From contig NZ_SLYP02000001.1 of NCBI RefSeq assembly GCF_004341505.2, positions 62,001 through 126,000 of the forward strand: DNA of 64,000 nucleotides. The letters are read 5' to 3'. The notes below the pieces were generated by a model. It saw only the letters and a list, made by a program, of their open reading frames with translations, searched no databases and was not told the DNA's origin. Made by a program: the position numbers and the translations under genes. This document shows, piece by piece, positions 50,387-59,318 of this stretch (the first letter of the stretch is position 1; each line of letters starts with the position of its first letter). The DNA comes from Sphingomonas sp. JUb134 (lineage in GTDB: Bacteria > Pseudomonadota > Alphaproteobacteria > Sphingomonadales > Sphingomonadaceae).

Positions 50387-53131
50387 ATGCACGTCCTGCG
50401 CACCCTGCCCCTCGTCGCTCTGCTAGCAGCCGTGCCGCTGGTCCCGGTCCTGCAACCCGCCTGGTCGCAGGAGAAGCCGGTCAAGAAGGCGGCGAAGCCG
50501 ATCCCGCGCACCGCGTATCAGACGGCGGTCTTCCGCATGGAGCTGCGCAGCGACACGGGGACGCTCGCGCGTCTCTCCCCCAACGCCGAGCCTGCTTTCG
50601 ACTTCGTGCCGGGGGCGCGTGCGGCGGAGCGGGCCGAGGACGGCTATGTCCATCTGGGCGACCTCAACCTGCGGCTGCGCACGCCCGGCGGCGCCTGGCA
50701 GGACTTCGCCTCGTCCAAGAAGCGTGCGCCGCTCCACAAGCTCGCCGCGCGGCCGGGGACGCTCGCGGCCGCCGATATTACCGCCAGCATGGGCGCGGGC
50801 TTTCCGCTGAAGGTGGAGCGGCGCTGGGCGATCGAGGGCAAGGCGGTGGCGCTGCGCTTCACCCTCACCAACCCGGGCAGCACGCCGATCGAGATCGGCG
50901 GCCTCGGCATGCCGATGGTGTTCGACAACATCATCACCGACCGCGAACTGGAGACGGCGCACGCGCAGGCGAGCTTCGTCGACCCCTATATCGGCCGCGA
51001 CGCCGGCTACCTGCAGGTGACGCGCCTGAACGGCAAGGGCCCGGCCCTGCTGGTGATCCCCGAGCGCGGCACCCCGCTGGAGGCCTATCGCCCGATCGCG
51101 GAGGCCCGCCACGCCAAGCCCGGCGACATCTTCACCGACCGCAGCCCGCGGGGCCAGACCTCGGAAGGCTTCTACGACTGGACGGTGGCCAGCAAGGGCT
51201 TTGCCGACAAGGAATGGAAGAACGCCGGCGAGCAGTGGAACACGCCGACCAGCATCACCCTGGCACCCGGCGAAACCCGCACCATCGGCGTGCGGCTGGT
51301 GCAGGCACCGTCCATCCGCGGCATCGAGAACACGCTGGTGCAGCAGGCGCGGCCCGTCGCCGTCGGCATCCCCGGCTATGTCGTGCCGACCGACATGGAT
51401 GCATCGCTGTTCCTCAAGAGCAGCCAGCCGGTCATCAAGGTCGAGAGCGAGCCCGCCGGCGCGCTTACCGCGACTCCGGCGGCGCCGGTCAACGGCTGGG
51501 CTCGCTATGCGGTGCGCGCGAGCGGCTGGGGCCGGGCGCGCCTGACGATCACCTATGCCGACAACAGCGTCCAGACGGTGAGCTATTTCATCACCAAGCC
51601 GCTCGAACAGGCGGTGGCCGACCTCGGCCGCTTCTCGACGACCCGGCAATGGTATGACGACAAGGCCGACCCGTTCCGGCGCGGCCCCTCCGTCATGTCC
51701 TATGATCGCGAGGCGAACCGCATCGTGACGCAGGATGCCCGCGTCTGGATCGCCGGCCTGAGCGACGAGGGCGGTGCCGGCGCCTGGGTCGCCGCGATGA
51801 TGAAGCAGCTCGACAATCCGGTGCCGGAGGAAGTCGCCAAGCTCGAGCGGATGGTGAACGAGACGGTGGTCGGCAAGCTGCAGGTGGCGAGCGGCCCGCA
51901 GGCGGGCGCCGTCAAGAAGAGCCTGTTCTACTATGAGCCCGGGCAGCACCCGGGCTATTACGAAGAGAGCCTGAACTGGAAGAACTGGACGGCGTGGACG
52001 AAGAAGCAGTCCGACGACCTCGGCCGCTCGTACAATTATCCACACGTCGCGGCCGGCCATTGGGTGCTCTACCGGCTCGCCCGCAACCACACTGGCCTGG
52101 TAAAGACCCATGACTGGCGCTGGTATCTGGAGCGTGCCTATCAGACCACGGTCGCGATGATGCGCGATGCGCCGCACTATGCGCAGTTCGGCCAGATGGA
52201 GGGCGACGTGTTCGTCGACATCCTCAAGGACCTGAAGCGCGAAGGGATGGCGCCCGAGGCGGCGGAGATGGAGCGGCTGATGAAGGGCCGCGCCGACCAT
52301 TGGAAGACCCTGCCCTATCCGTTCGGCAGCGAGATGGCGTGGGACTCGACCGGCCAGCCCGAGGTCTATGCCTGGATGCGCTACTTCGGCCACCAGCCGC
52401 AGGCCGACGAAACGCGCGAGGTAATCCTGGCCTATGATCCGGCGGTCCCGCACTGGGGCTATAACGGCAATGCGCGCCGCTATTGGGACTTCCTCTATGG
52501 CGGCAAGGTCCCGCGGATCGAGCGGCAGATCCACCATTATGGCTCGACCCTCAACGCGGTGCCGCTGTTCGACGCCTTCCGCGCGAACCCCAAGGACACC
52601 CACCTGCTGCGCGTCGCCTATGGCGGGTTGATGGGCGGCATCACCAACATCGACCGGGAAGGCTTCTCCAGCGCCGCCTTCCATTCGTATCCCGACATGA
52701 TGCAGTGGGACGCCTATACCGGCGACTATGGCATGGGCTTCTTCGGCCACGCCTATGCGACGGCGACCTATCTGGTGAACGACCCGACCTTCGGCTGGCT
52801 CGCCTATGGCGGCAACCTGAAGCAGCAGGGCGGCACGCTGCACGTCGAGCCCAAGGACAGCGCGCGTACGCGTCTGTTCGTGGCACCCGCCGGGCTGTGG
52901 CTGACGCTGGAAGCGGGCAAGATCGACGCGGCGGACTATGATCCGGCAAGCGGCCAGGTGACGCTGACGCTGTCGAGCAAGGAGCGCTTCACCCCTGCCG
53001 CGCGCCTGCTGGTGGAGACCACGGTGGCGGGGGCACGCTCCTATGCGATCGACGGCGCAACGGTGGAGCGCGGGGCCTATACGATCCCGCTGGCAGGCAG
53101 CGGTACGCGCGTGACCCTCACGCCCCGATAG
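50387..53131 (+). CDS. Exported DUF5695 family protein, candidate glycan-active enzyme
   Basis: 914-aa protein with a signal peptide ending PAWSQ. The N-terminal half is beta-rich (MELRSDTGTLARLSPN, GGLGMPMVFDNIITD), like the super-sandwich of some glycosidases; the C-terminal half (about 450-850) is helical with WNWT/Y-rich motifs (SYNYPHVAAGHWVLYRLARN, EMAWDSTGQPEVYAWMRYF, WDAYTGDYGMGFFGHAYATA) resembling an (alpha/alpha)6 barrel. I believe this is the DUF5695 group, which has no established function. It is divergent from GH127, with operator-like sites in between. Asp/Glu in the WDSTGQPE and MQWDAYTGD motifs are candidate catalytic residues. Confidence 0.75.
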   Translation: MHVLRTLPLVALLAAVPLVPVLQPAWSQEKPVKKAAKPIPRTAYQTAVFRMELRSDTGTLARLSPNAEPAFDFVPGARAAERAEDGYVHLGDLNLRLRTPGGAWQDFASSKKRAPLHKLAARPGTLAAADITASMGAGFPLKVERRWAIEGKAVALRFTLTNPGSTPIEIGGLGMPMVFDNIITDRELETAHAQASFVDPYIGRDAGYLQVTRLNGKGPALLVIPERGTPLEAYRPIAEARHAKPGDIFTDRSPRGQTSEGFYDWTVASKGFADKEWKNAGEQWNTPTSITLAPGETRTIGVRLVQAPSIRGIENTLVQQARPVAVGIPGYVVPTDMDASLFLKSSQPVIKVESEPAGALTATPAAPVNGWARYAVRASGWGRARLTITYADNSVQTVSYFITKPLEQAVADLGRFSTTRQWYDDKADPFRRGPSVMSYDREANRIVTQDARVWIAGLSDEGGAGAWVAAMMKQLDNPVPEEVAKLERMVNETVVGKLQVASGPQAGAVKKSLFYYEPGQHPGYYEESLNWKNWTAWTKKQSDDLGRSYNYPHVAAGHWVLYRLARNHTGLVKTHDWRWYLERAYQTTVAMMRDAPHYAQFGQMEGDVFVDILKDLKREGMAPEAAEMERLMKGRADHWKTLPYPFGSEMAWDSTGQPEVYAWMRYFGHQPQADETREVILAYDPAVPHWGYNGNARRYWDFLYGGKVPRIERQIHHYGSTLNAVPLFDAFRANPKDTHLLRVAYGGLMGGITNIDREGFSSAAFHSYPDMMQWDAYTGDYGMGFFGHAYATATYLVNDPTFGWLAYGGNLKQQGGTLHVEPKDSARTRLFVAPAGLWLTLEAGKIDAADYDPASGQVTLTLSSKERFTPAARLLVETTVAGARSYAIDGATVERGAYTIPLAGSGTRVTLTPR

Positions 53132-53139
53132 GCGGAAGT

Positions 53140-53165
53140 GGGAGCGGCGGAGGACCGCCGCTCCC
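53140..53165. terminator. Bidirectional hairpin between convergent genes
   Basis: A perfect 11-bp stem (GGGAGCGGCGG at 53140-53150, complement at 53155-53165) with a 4-nt loop, followed by GTTCCTT on the plus strand. It lies between the convergent DUF5695 and Mn-catalase genes. Confidence 0.8.
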
Positions 53166-53171
53166 GTTCCT

Positions 53172-54047
53172 TCAGGATGCAGCCGGCGGGGTCGGCACCT
53201 TCTGGGTGCCGTAGAGGCGCGGGTCCGTCGGCCCGAGCTCCAGCGGCGGGCCCATGGCCGGTGGCTCGGCGATGAATTCGAACTCGCCCTTGCCGTCCAT
53301 CGACGGGCCCGATGCCCAGCGGCCGGTGGCGCTTTCGCCACCGCGCGAGTGCTGGAGATATTTGTACGCGAATTCCTCGCGCTGCAGTTCCTGGGGGAAG
53401 GTGATCGGGTTCGGCGTCTCGTCCAGCCCTTCGGCCTCCAGTTCCGCGATCGCGGCCAGCCACTGGTTCTGGTGCATGGTGTCGCGCGCGATCAGGTAGC
53501 TCAGCATGTCCTTCACGCCGGGATCGTCCGTCATGTTGTAGAGACGCGCGGCCTGGAGGCGGCCCTGGCTCTCGGCCGTCACGTTGAAGCGGAAGTCGGC
53601 CAGCAGGTTGCCGCTCGCGACGATATAATCGGCGGTCCAGCGGTTGCCCTGCGAGTCCACCGGCATGGCGCCGCCGCCGCTGACGATCGCGTGCTGCGGG
53701 CTCATCGCGGCGAACACCACGTCGTCCACGCGTGCGCCGCCCATCACCGCGCCCACGATCGAATCCTTGGCGGCATGTTCCTGCGCTTCCACCGGAGACT
53801 GTTCGAGCAGCCGGGCAACCATCGTCGCCAGCATCTCGACGTGACCGATCTCCTCCGTGCCGATGTCGAAGGTCATGTCGCGATACTTGATCGGGCCGCG
53901 GCTGTTCCAGGCCTGGAACATATAGCCCAGCATCACGCTGATCTCGCCCCATTGACCGCCGATCAGCTCCTGGAGCTTCTTGGCATACAGGGGATCAGGG
54001 CGCTCGGGCGTGCAGTTGTAGGCCGCCTCCTTGATGTGGATGAACAT
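53172..54047 (-). CDS. Manganese catalase
   Basis: 291-aa non-haem catalase that breaks down hydrogen peroxide at a di-manganese centre. The metal ligands are in TEEIGHVEML and ARDTMHQNQWLAAIAELE on the four-helix bundle, with an earlier Glu in the KLQELIGGQWGEIS helix. The ATG at 54047 (MFIHIKEAAYNC) has GGAGG upstream. The C-terminal tail after residue 225 is Pro/Gly-rich as usual. It stands alone and converges on DUF5695. Confidence 0.95.
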   Translation of the reverse strand: MFIHIKEAAYNCTPERPDPLYAKKLQELIGGQWGEISVMLGYMFQAWNSRGPIKYRDMTFDIGTEEIGHVEMLATMVARLLEQSPVEAQEHAAKDSIVGAVMGGARVDDVVFAAMSPQHAIVSGGGAMPVDSQGNRWTADYIVASGNLLADFRFNVTAESQGRLQAARLYNMTDDPGVKDMLSYLIARDTMHQNQWLAAIAELEAEGLDETPNPITFPQELQREEFAYKYLQHSRGGESATGRWASGPSMDGKGEFEFIAEPPAMGPPLELGPTDPRLYGTQKVPTPPAAS

Positions 54048-54190
54048 GCGAAACTCCTCCGATTGCGGTGACGCCTGAGGAAACCTGCCGGCCTCTGGCA
54101 TCCCGCAAGCGCTTCGGGGGAATTGAAGGTTCGTATCGTTGCGACGGAAGGTGCCGCGCAGCGGACGTTACGCGCATGGATTCTACTAGG

Positions 54191-54655
54191 TTAACTTTCA
54201 CCCTCGGGCGTTGGGCGCGCGAAGATCTGCACGAGATTCGTGTAGCGCATCGCGGTGCGGCCATGCTGATTGCGGACGGTGACGCCGATGCGCACCACGC
54301 CCCGGTCGGGCTTGGTTCGCGACCTGTTGACCTCCAGGACCTCGCGGCGTGCGCGCAGGACGTCGCCTGGCCGCACCGCCTCCTCCCAGCGAAGCTCGTC
54401 CAGCTGGAGCCCCAGCAGCGGCATGTCGCCGAACGGGCTGGTCTCCACCGTATCGCGCATCACCAGCGCGGCTACATGCCAGCCGCTCGCGATGATGCCG
54501 CCGAAACGCCCCTGCGCCGCCGCCACCGGATCGACGTGCATCGGCTGCGGATCATAGACGCTGGCAAAGGCGATCACCGCATCCTCGGTGATCGGGATCG
54601 GTCTCCCTTCCCAGCTTTCGCCGACGGACAGGTCTTCGAGGTAACGAGCAGACAT
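54191..54655 (-). CDS. MaoC-like (R)-specific enoyl hydratase
   Basis: 154-aa hot-dog fold dehydratase. YLEDLSVGESWEGRPIPITEDAVIAFAS is the typical start, and the catalytic Asp/His lie in ASVYDPQPMHVDPVAAAQ, with FGGIIASGWHVAALVMR after. Acts on acyl-CoA thioesters. The ATG at 54655 is 10 bp after the trehalase stop on the same strand, so the two may be cotranscribed, although no functional link is clear. Confidence 0.9.
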   Translation of the reverse strand: MSARYLEDLSVGESWEGRPIPITEDAVIAFASVYDPQPMHVDPVAAAQGRFGGIIASGWHVAALVMRDTVETSPFGDMPLLGLQLDELRWEEAVRPGDVLRARREVLEVNRSRTKPDRGVVRIGVTVRNQHGRTAMRYTNLVQIFARPTPEGES

Positions 54656-54665
54656 GGAAGCCCTT

Positions 54666-56243
54666 TCAGCGGGTGCGGACCGGCGCGCCGATATCCGGGT
54701 AGCGCTCCAGGATCGCGCTCGCCACGCCGTTGGTCCAGCCGAAGCCGTCCTGCGTCGGATATTCGCCGCCGCCGCCAGGCTTGCGCTCCTCGACATCGTA
54801 TTTCTCGAGCATCTTGCCGGTCTCGGCATAAGCGGTGGCGACCGTATCGATCCAGCGACGGGCGATCTCGCGCGCGAGTTCCGGCTGGCCGGAGCGTTCC
54901 AGGCCAGCGATCGCGATCCACTGGAGCGGCGCCCAGCCGTTTGGTGAATCCCACTGCTGGCCGGTCCGCAGCGGCGTGGTCCGCAGGCCGCCGGTCGCCA
55001 GCAACGTCCGGCGCACCGTCGTGGCGACGGCGGCAGCCTGGCTGGGAGACGCGGCACCCGCGAACAGCGGATACAGCATCGCGGCGGACGGGCGCGGCGT
55101 GGCGGCGCGCGCGACGCGGTCCCAATCCGCATAGCGCCCCTCCTTCGCCACCCAGAAATAGCGGTCGAGCGCAGCGCGGCGGCGGGTCGCAAGGTCGCGG
55201 AACTGAACCGCGCAGCCCTGGTCGCCCGCGGCCGCACACCGGCGTGCGATCGATTGCTCCAGGATCAGCATCAGGCTGTTGAGGTCGACGGGCACGATGT
55301 CGGTGGTGCGGATCGAGGCCAGGCGCCGCGGATCGGCGAGCCACCGGCTGCTATAGTCCCAGCCGCTCTCCGCCCCTGCGCGCAGGTGCCGGTAGAGGGT
55401 TTCCGCCGGGCGCGACGGGTCTTCCTTAGCGGTGGCGACATCCTCGGCATAGGATTCGTCGCGCGGAAGCGGGCGATCGTCCCAATAGCGGTTGAGCAAC
55501 GTCCCGTCCGGCATGCGCACCACGCGCGCACAGGCCCCGGACGCATCCAGGCACGCGGCGCCCTGCATCCAATAGCCATGCTCGCGCTTCAACGCCGCCA
55601 GCCGACGCGCAGCGAGTGCGGGATCGGCATCCTTCGATAGATCGAGCATCAACGCGAAGAATGGGGGCTGCGAGCGGCCGAGATAGTAGGTTCGCATGCC
55701 GTTGGGGATGTGGCCGTAGCGTTCGATCGTGTCGGTGAAGTCCGCGAGCATCGATTCCACCAGCGGCTGCTGCCCGTCGACGGTCAGCCCCAGCATCGTG
55801 AAATAGCTGTCCCAGTAATAAATTTCGCGGAAGCGCCCGCCTGGCACCACGTACGGCGCCTGCATCGGCAGTGCCGAGCTGCCCGCCGGCACCGGCTCGG
55901 GCTGGCGCACCAGCGTCGGCCAGAGCGTGCGGATGTGGCGGCGCAGGTCCGCGGCCTCACGATCGTTGACCCCCGGCACGACGAAGTTCTGGAGCACGAA
56001 GGCGCGCAACGCCTCCGGCGTGGTGGGCGCAGCGCGGCGATACTCCGCCAGGATGGCGTCCGGCGCGCGCTTCGGCACCGCATCGACGAAGGTCTTGCCG
56101 TCCGGGAAGATGCGCCCGGTCTGCACCGCGCTGAAGAGCGGGCCGTAGATGTCGGCAGGCGATTGCTGCTGCGCGCGAAGCGGACTCGCGACCAGTACCG
56201 AGAGCCCAAGCAAGCTGCCGATCAGCGAACGCGAAAGCTTCAT
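54666..56243 (-). CDS. treA: Periplasmic trehalase (GH37)
   Basis: 525-aa enzyme hydrolysing trehalose to two glucose units. A signal peptide ends at LRAQQ. Both trehalase signatures are present: PGGRFREIYYWDSYFTMLGL and QWDSPNGWAPLQW. The catalytic acids are in ESGWDYSSRW (Asp) and the GGGGEYPTQDGFGWTNG region (Glu). The ATG at 56243 has AGAGGAC upstream and starts the signal peptide. It is divergent from the second TonB receptor across a 352-bp gap. Confidence 0.95.
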   Translation of the reverse strand: MKLSRSLIGSLLGLSVLVASPLRAQQQSPADIYGPLFSAVQTGRIFPDGKTFVDAVPKRAPDAILAEYRRAAPTTPEALRAFVLQNFVVPGVNDREAADLRRHIRTLWPTLVRQPEPVPAGSSALPMQAPYVVPGGRFREIYYWDSYFTMLGLTVDGQQPLVESMLADFTDTIERYGHIPNGMRTYYLGRSQPPFFALMLDLSKDADPALAARRLAALKREHGYWMQGAACLDASGACARVVRMPDGTLLNRYWDDRPLPRDESYAEDVATAKEDPSRPAETLYRHLRAGAESGWDYSSRWLADPRRLASIRTTDIVPVDLNSLMLILEQSIARRCAAAGDQGCAVQFRDLATRRRAALDRYFWVAKEGRYADWDRVARAATPRPSAAMLYPLFAGAASPSQAAAVATTVRRTLLATGGLRTTPLRTGQQWDSPNGWAPLQWIAIAGLERSGQPELAREIARRWIDTVATAYAETGKMLEKYDVEERKPGGGGEYPTQDGFGWTNGVASAILERYPDIGAPVRTR

Positions 56244-56595
56244 GTCTTGTCCTCTCGTCAGCACGGGCGCGCCGTTCGTGCCCAGATGCCGGTCCAATAA
56301 GGCTGCGGCAAGCGACGGGCCTCATCAAGGTCCGAGCGAGCGAGCCCCCTTTTGCCCCCACACAGCCCTCCCGCGACAGCTATTCCTGCCGAAAACCCCA
56401 TCCGCAAGATCAGCACTCCAGAAGCCGTCCTCGTACGTCGATCCTCTGTGGCAAGAAAGCAGCAGTGAAACGGCCTTGTACCGTACACCTATCGCAGCAA
56501 CTGAAATGAAGTACTATACCAGCTCTTGGGATGAAGATTCCACATCAAGAACCGGCCAAGTTAGAGCCGGGTCGTACAAGTGTAGGGGATGAGAC
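56244..56595. other. Divergent promoter region between trehalase and TonB receptor
   Basis: No gene is supported in these 352 bp. At 56477-56487 lies the perfect palindrome TGTAC-C-GTACA, which shares TACCGTA with the operator-like site at 28882-28895 but is otherwise different. AGGGGA before 56596 is the ribosome site of the receptor gene. The rest shows nothing I can interpret. Confidence 0.5.
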
Positions 56596-59076
56596 ATGCT
56601 TGCCATATCCATTCGTCGACTGATGATCGGTACCGCTACCGGAGCGCTGATGACGGCACTCCCTGCACTCGCGCAAACGACCACGGACGGGGCGCAGACG
56701 ACCGACAGCGCCCAGCGCGCCGCGCCTGAGGAGGGGCTGGTCGATACGAGCCAGCCGAATGGCGAGGAGATCATCGTCGTCGGCACGGCCGGCGGCGGCA
56801 CGCGCCGGCAGGACGCGGCGTTCGCGGTAACAGCGCTTTCCAACGACGCCATCGAACGCGCGGCGCCGAACAGCACGGCCGACATCCTGCGCGCGGTGCC
56901 CGGGGTGATGGCGGAAAGCTCCGGGGGCCAGAACGGCGCCAACATCTTCGTCCGCGGCTATCCGTCGGGCGGCGATGCGCAGTTCGTCTCCTTCCAATAT
57001 GCCGGCGCGCCGGTGTTCGCGCCGCCCACCCTGTCGTTCCTGGAGAATTCGCAGCTGATCCGGCTGGACGAGACGGTGCAGCGGATCGAGGCGGTGCGTG
57101 GCGGCACGGGATCGCTGTTCTCGCTCGGCCAGCCCGGACTTACCGTCAACGTCGTTCCGCGGATCGGCGGCAGCGAGTTCCACGGCTTGGCCAAGCTCTC
57201 CTATACCGATTACGACGAGATCCGCGGCGATGCCTGGGTCTCCGGTCCGCTCGACGAGGATACCGGCTTCATGGTCGGCGGCTTCTACGCCCAGGGCAAT
57301 GGCATCCGCGACCCCCGCTTCCGCGCCGAAAAGGGCGGGCAGATCACGGCCAATGTCCATCATGATTTCGGCGGCCGCGGATCCGTGGAGGTCTATGCGC
57401 GCTACTTGAACGATCGCGGCGCCTGGTTGCTGCCCATCCCGGTGATCTCCGACAGCGACGGCGACATTCGCGCCTATCCTGGCTTCGATCCCGGCACCGG
57501 CACGCTGCTGGGGCCGGACACGCGGATCACGACCAACGTGGTCGGCCGCACCCTCGACCTGCGCGAGGGCCGCGGCGCCAAGATCGTCAACACCGGCATC
57601 AACTTCGAATACGAGGTCGCCGAGGGGCTGCGGCTGCGCGAGCGCACCAGCTTCCTTGGCGGCAATGCGGATACGCTCGGGCTCGTGCCGGTCGAGGCCC
57701 CGGTCGCAGCGTCCGCCATGGCAGTGACGCTGGGCGGCGCCGGCTCCACCGTCGGCGCGCTCACCTATGCGAGCGGCGGCGGCGCGGTCGAGGGCGGTGC
57801 CGACGCTCGGGTGATGCGCGCCGGCATCTGGGAAGTGCGCAAGAAGATCTCGTCCTTCGTGTCGGACACGGCGGCCGAATGGAGCACGGGCAAGAACAAG
57901 CTGACCGCCGGCTTCTTCTACACCAACTATACGTCGCGCGATTCCTGGGTGCTGGGCAACCAGGTGCTGCTTGCGGCAGAGCCGAATGCGCGCCGCCTGA
58001 ACCTGACGCTGAACGGGGGCCGCGCGGCGACGCTCGACGGCTTTACGAGCGGCCCCGCATTCCAGGTTCGCGCGAACTACGAGGGCGAGGACTATGCCCT
58101 CTACGCCGTCGACGAACTGCAACTGACTCCGCAGCTGCGCATCGACGGCGGCATCCGCTGGCAGCGCCATGCCGTCGATGCGACGCTGCGTACGCCGATC
58201 GCGGGCGGCAACGTCAATCTCGATGGGGATCCGCTGACGCTGTACGACAATTCCGTCACCGTGCTCGGCGGCCCCCGCACGATCCGCTATCGCAACGACG
58301 CCTGGTCCTGGACGGCGGGCGCCAACTACGACTTCACCGACGAGATCGGCGTCTTCGCCCGCTACAGCCGCGGCAACAGCTTCCCGCAGTTCGACAATCT
58401 GCGCGAGGCCACGGCCGAGAACATCGCCAACGATACCGGACTGGCGGCCACCGCGGAGGTCGATACCTATGAGGGGGGCGTGAAGATCTCGACCGGGATC
58501 GCCAACCTCTATGCCACCGTGTTCCACAACAAGTTCGATGGCCTGGCGACCACTTCGCTGATCGACAATGTGCCGGTCAGTTCGAACGGCGGCGCCAAGG
58601 CGACCGGCGTCGAAGTGGAGGGTGCCGTGCGCCCGACGTCCTGGTTCAGCATCACGGCGGCCGGCACCTATCTCGACGCCACCTATCGTGACTTCTTCAC
58701 CGGCAACGGCACCATCGACAACACCGGCAACCAGGTGCAACGCCAGCCCAAATGGATGTGGCGGGTGACGCCCGCGGTCGACGTGGATGTCGGCAACCTG
58801 CGCCCGTCGATCTTCGCCACGCTGCAATATACCGGCGACCGCTTCTCCGATCCGGAAAACCTGCAGGTGCTGCCGCACTTCTACCAGCTCGACGCGGGCG
58901 TCTCCCTGGAGGTGTCGCAGCGCATCCGGCTGCAGGTGACGGGCAACAACCTGACCGACGAGATCGGCCTGACCGAGGGCAACCCGCGGATCATCGGCGG
59001 CCAGGGCACGGGTCCGATCCTTGCCCGTCCGATCCTCGGTCGCTCGTTCCGGTTCAGCGCGGCGTTCGAGTTCTGA
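56596..59076 (+). CDS. TonB-dependent receptor
   Basis: 826-aa outer-membrane transporter. Signal peptide ends at PALAQ; the plug has EEIIVVGTAGGGTRRQDAAFAV, NSTADILRAVPGVMAESSGG and ANIFVRGYPSGGDAQFV, then the beta-barrel to the C-terminal SAAFEF with terminal Phe. No extra signalling domain is seen before the plug. It lies between trehalase (divergent) and the GH92 gene (same strand, 242 bp to the chosen start), so it may import the oligosaccharides released by those enzymes. Confidence 0.94.
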   Translation: MLAISIRRLMIGTATGALMTALPALAQTTTDGAQTTDSAQRAAPEEGLVDTSQPNGEEIIVVGTAGGGTRRQDAAFAVTALSNDAIERAAPNSTADILRAVPGVMAESSGGQNGANIFVRGYPSGGDAQFVSFQYAGAPVFAPPTLSFLENSQLIRLDETVQRIEAVRGGTGSLFSLGQPGLTVNVVPRIGGSEFHGLAKLSYTDYDEIRGDAWVSGPLDEDTGFMVGGFYAQGNGIRDPRFRAEKGGQITANVHHDFGGRGSVEVYARYLNDRGAWLLPIPVISDSDGDIRAYPGFDPGTGTLLGPDTRITTNVVGRTLDLREGRGAKIVNTGINFEYEVAEGLRLRERTSFLGGNADTLGLVPVEAPVAASAMAVTLGGAGSTVGALTYASGGGAVEGGADARVMRAGIWEVRKKISSFVSDTAAEWSTGKNKLTAGFFYTNYTSRDSWVLGNQVLLAAEPNARRLNLTLNGGRAATLDGFTSGPAFQVRANYEGEDYALYAVDELQLTPQLRIDGGIRWQRHAVDATLRTPIAGGNVNLDGDPLTLYDNSVTVLGGPRTIRYRNDAWSWTAGANYDFTDEIGVFARYSRGNSFPQFDNLREATAENIANDTGLAATAEVDTYEGGVKISTGIANLYATVFHNKFDGLATTSLIDNVPVSSNGGAKATGVEVEGAVRPTSWFSITAAGTYLDATYRDFFTGNGTIDNTGNQVQRQPKWMWRVTPAVDVDVGNLRPSIFATLQYTGDRFSDPENLQVLPHFYQLDAGVSLEVSQRIRLQVTGNNLTDEIGLTEGNPRIIGGQGTGPILARPILGRSFRFSAAFEF

Positions 59077-59318
59077 CCGTGCGGTGAAGCGGCGGGAGGT
59101 CCTGAAGGGCGCGCACGGATCGGCGGAACGGCGGTAGAGGGCTTGCCCGCTCTGGACACCGGGAGGTGGCCGGGCAAAGGAGCGGCAAGCTGCTCGCCTG
59201 CTGGAGGGAATGAATGCCGATATCGCCGAGCGCCGGCGCCGGGGGATTTCCCGCGCCGCGCGATCCGAAGGGACGTGGCATGCCGTTCCCCATCGCCGCT
59301 CCTCGCTCAGCTGGGCCA

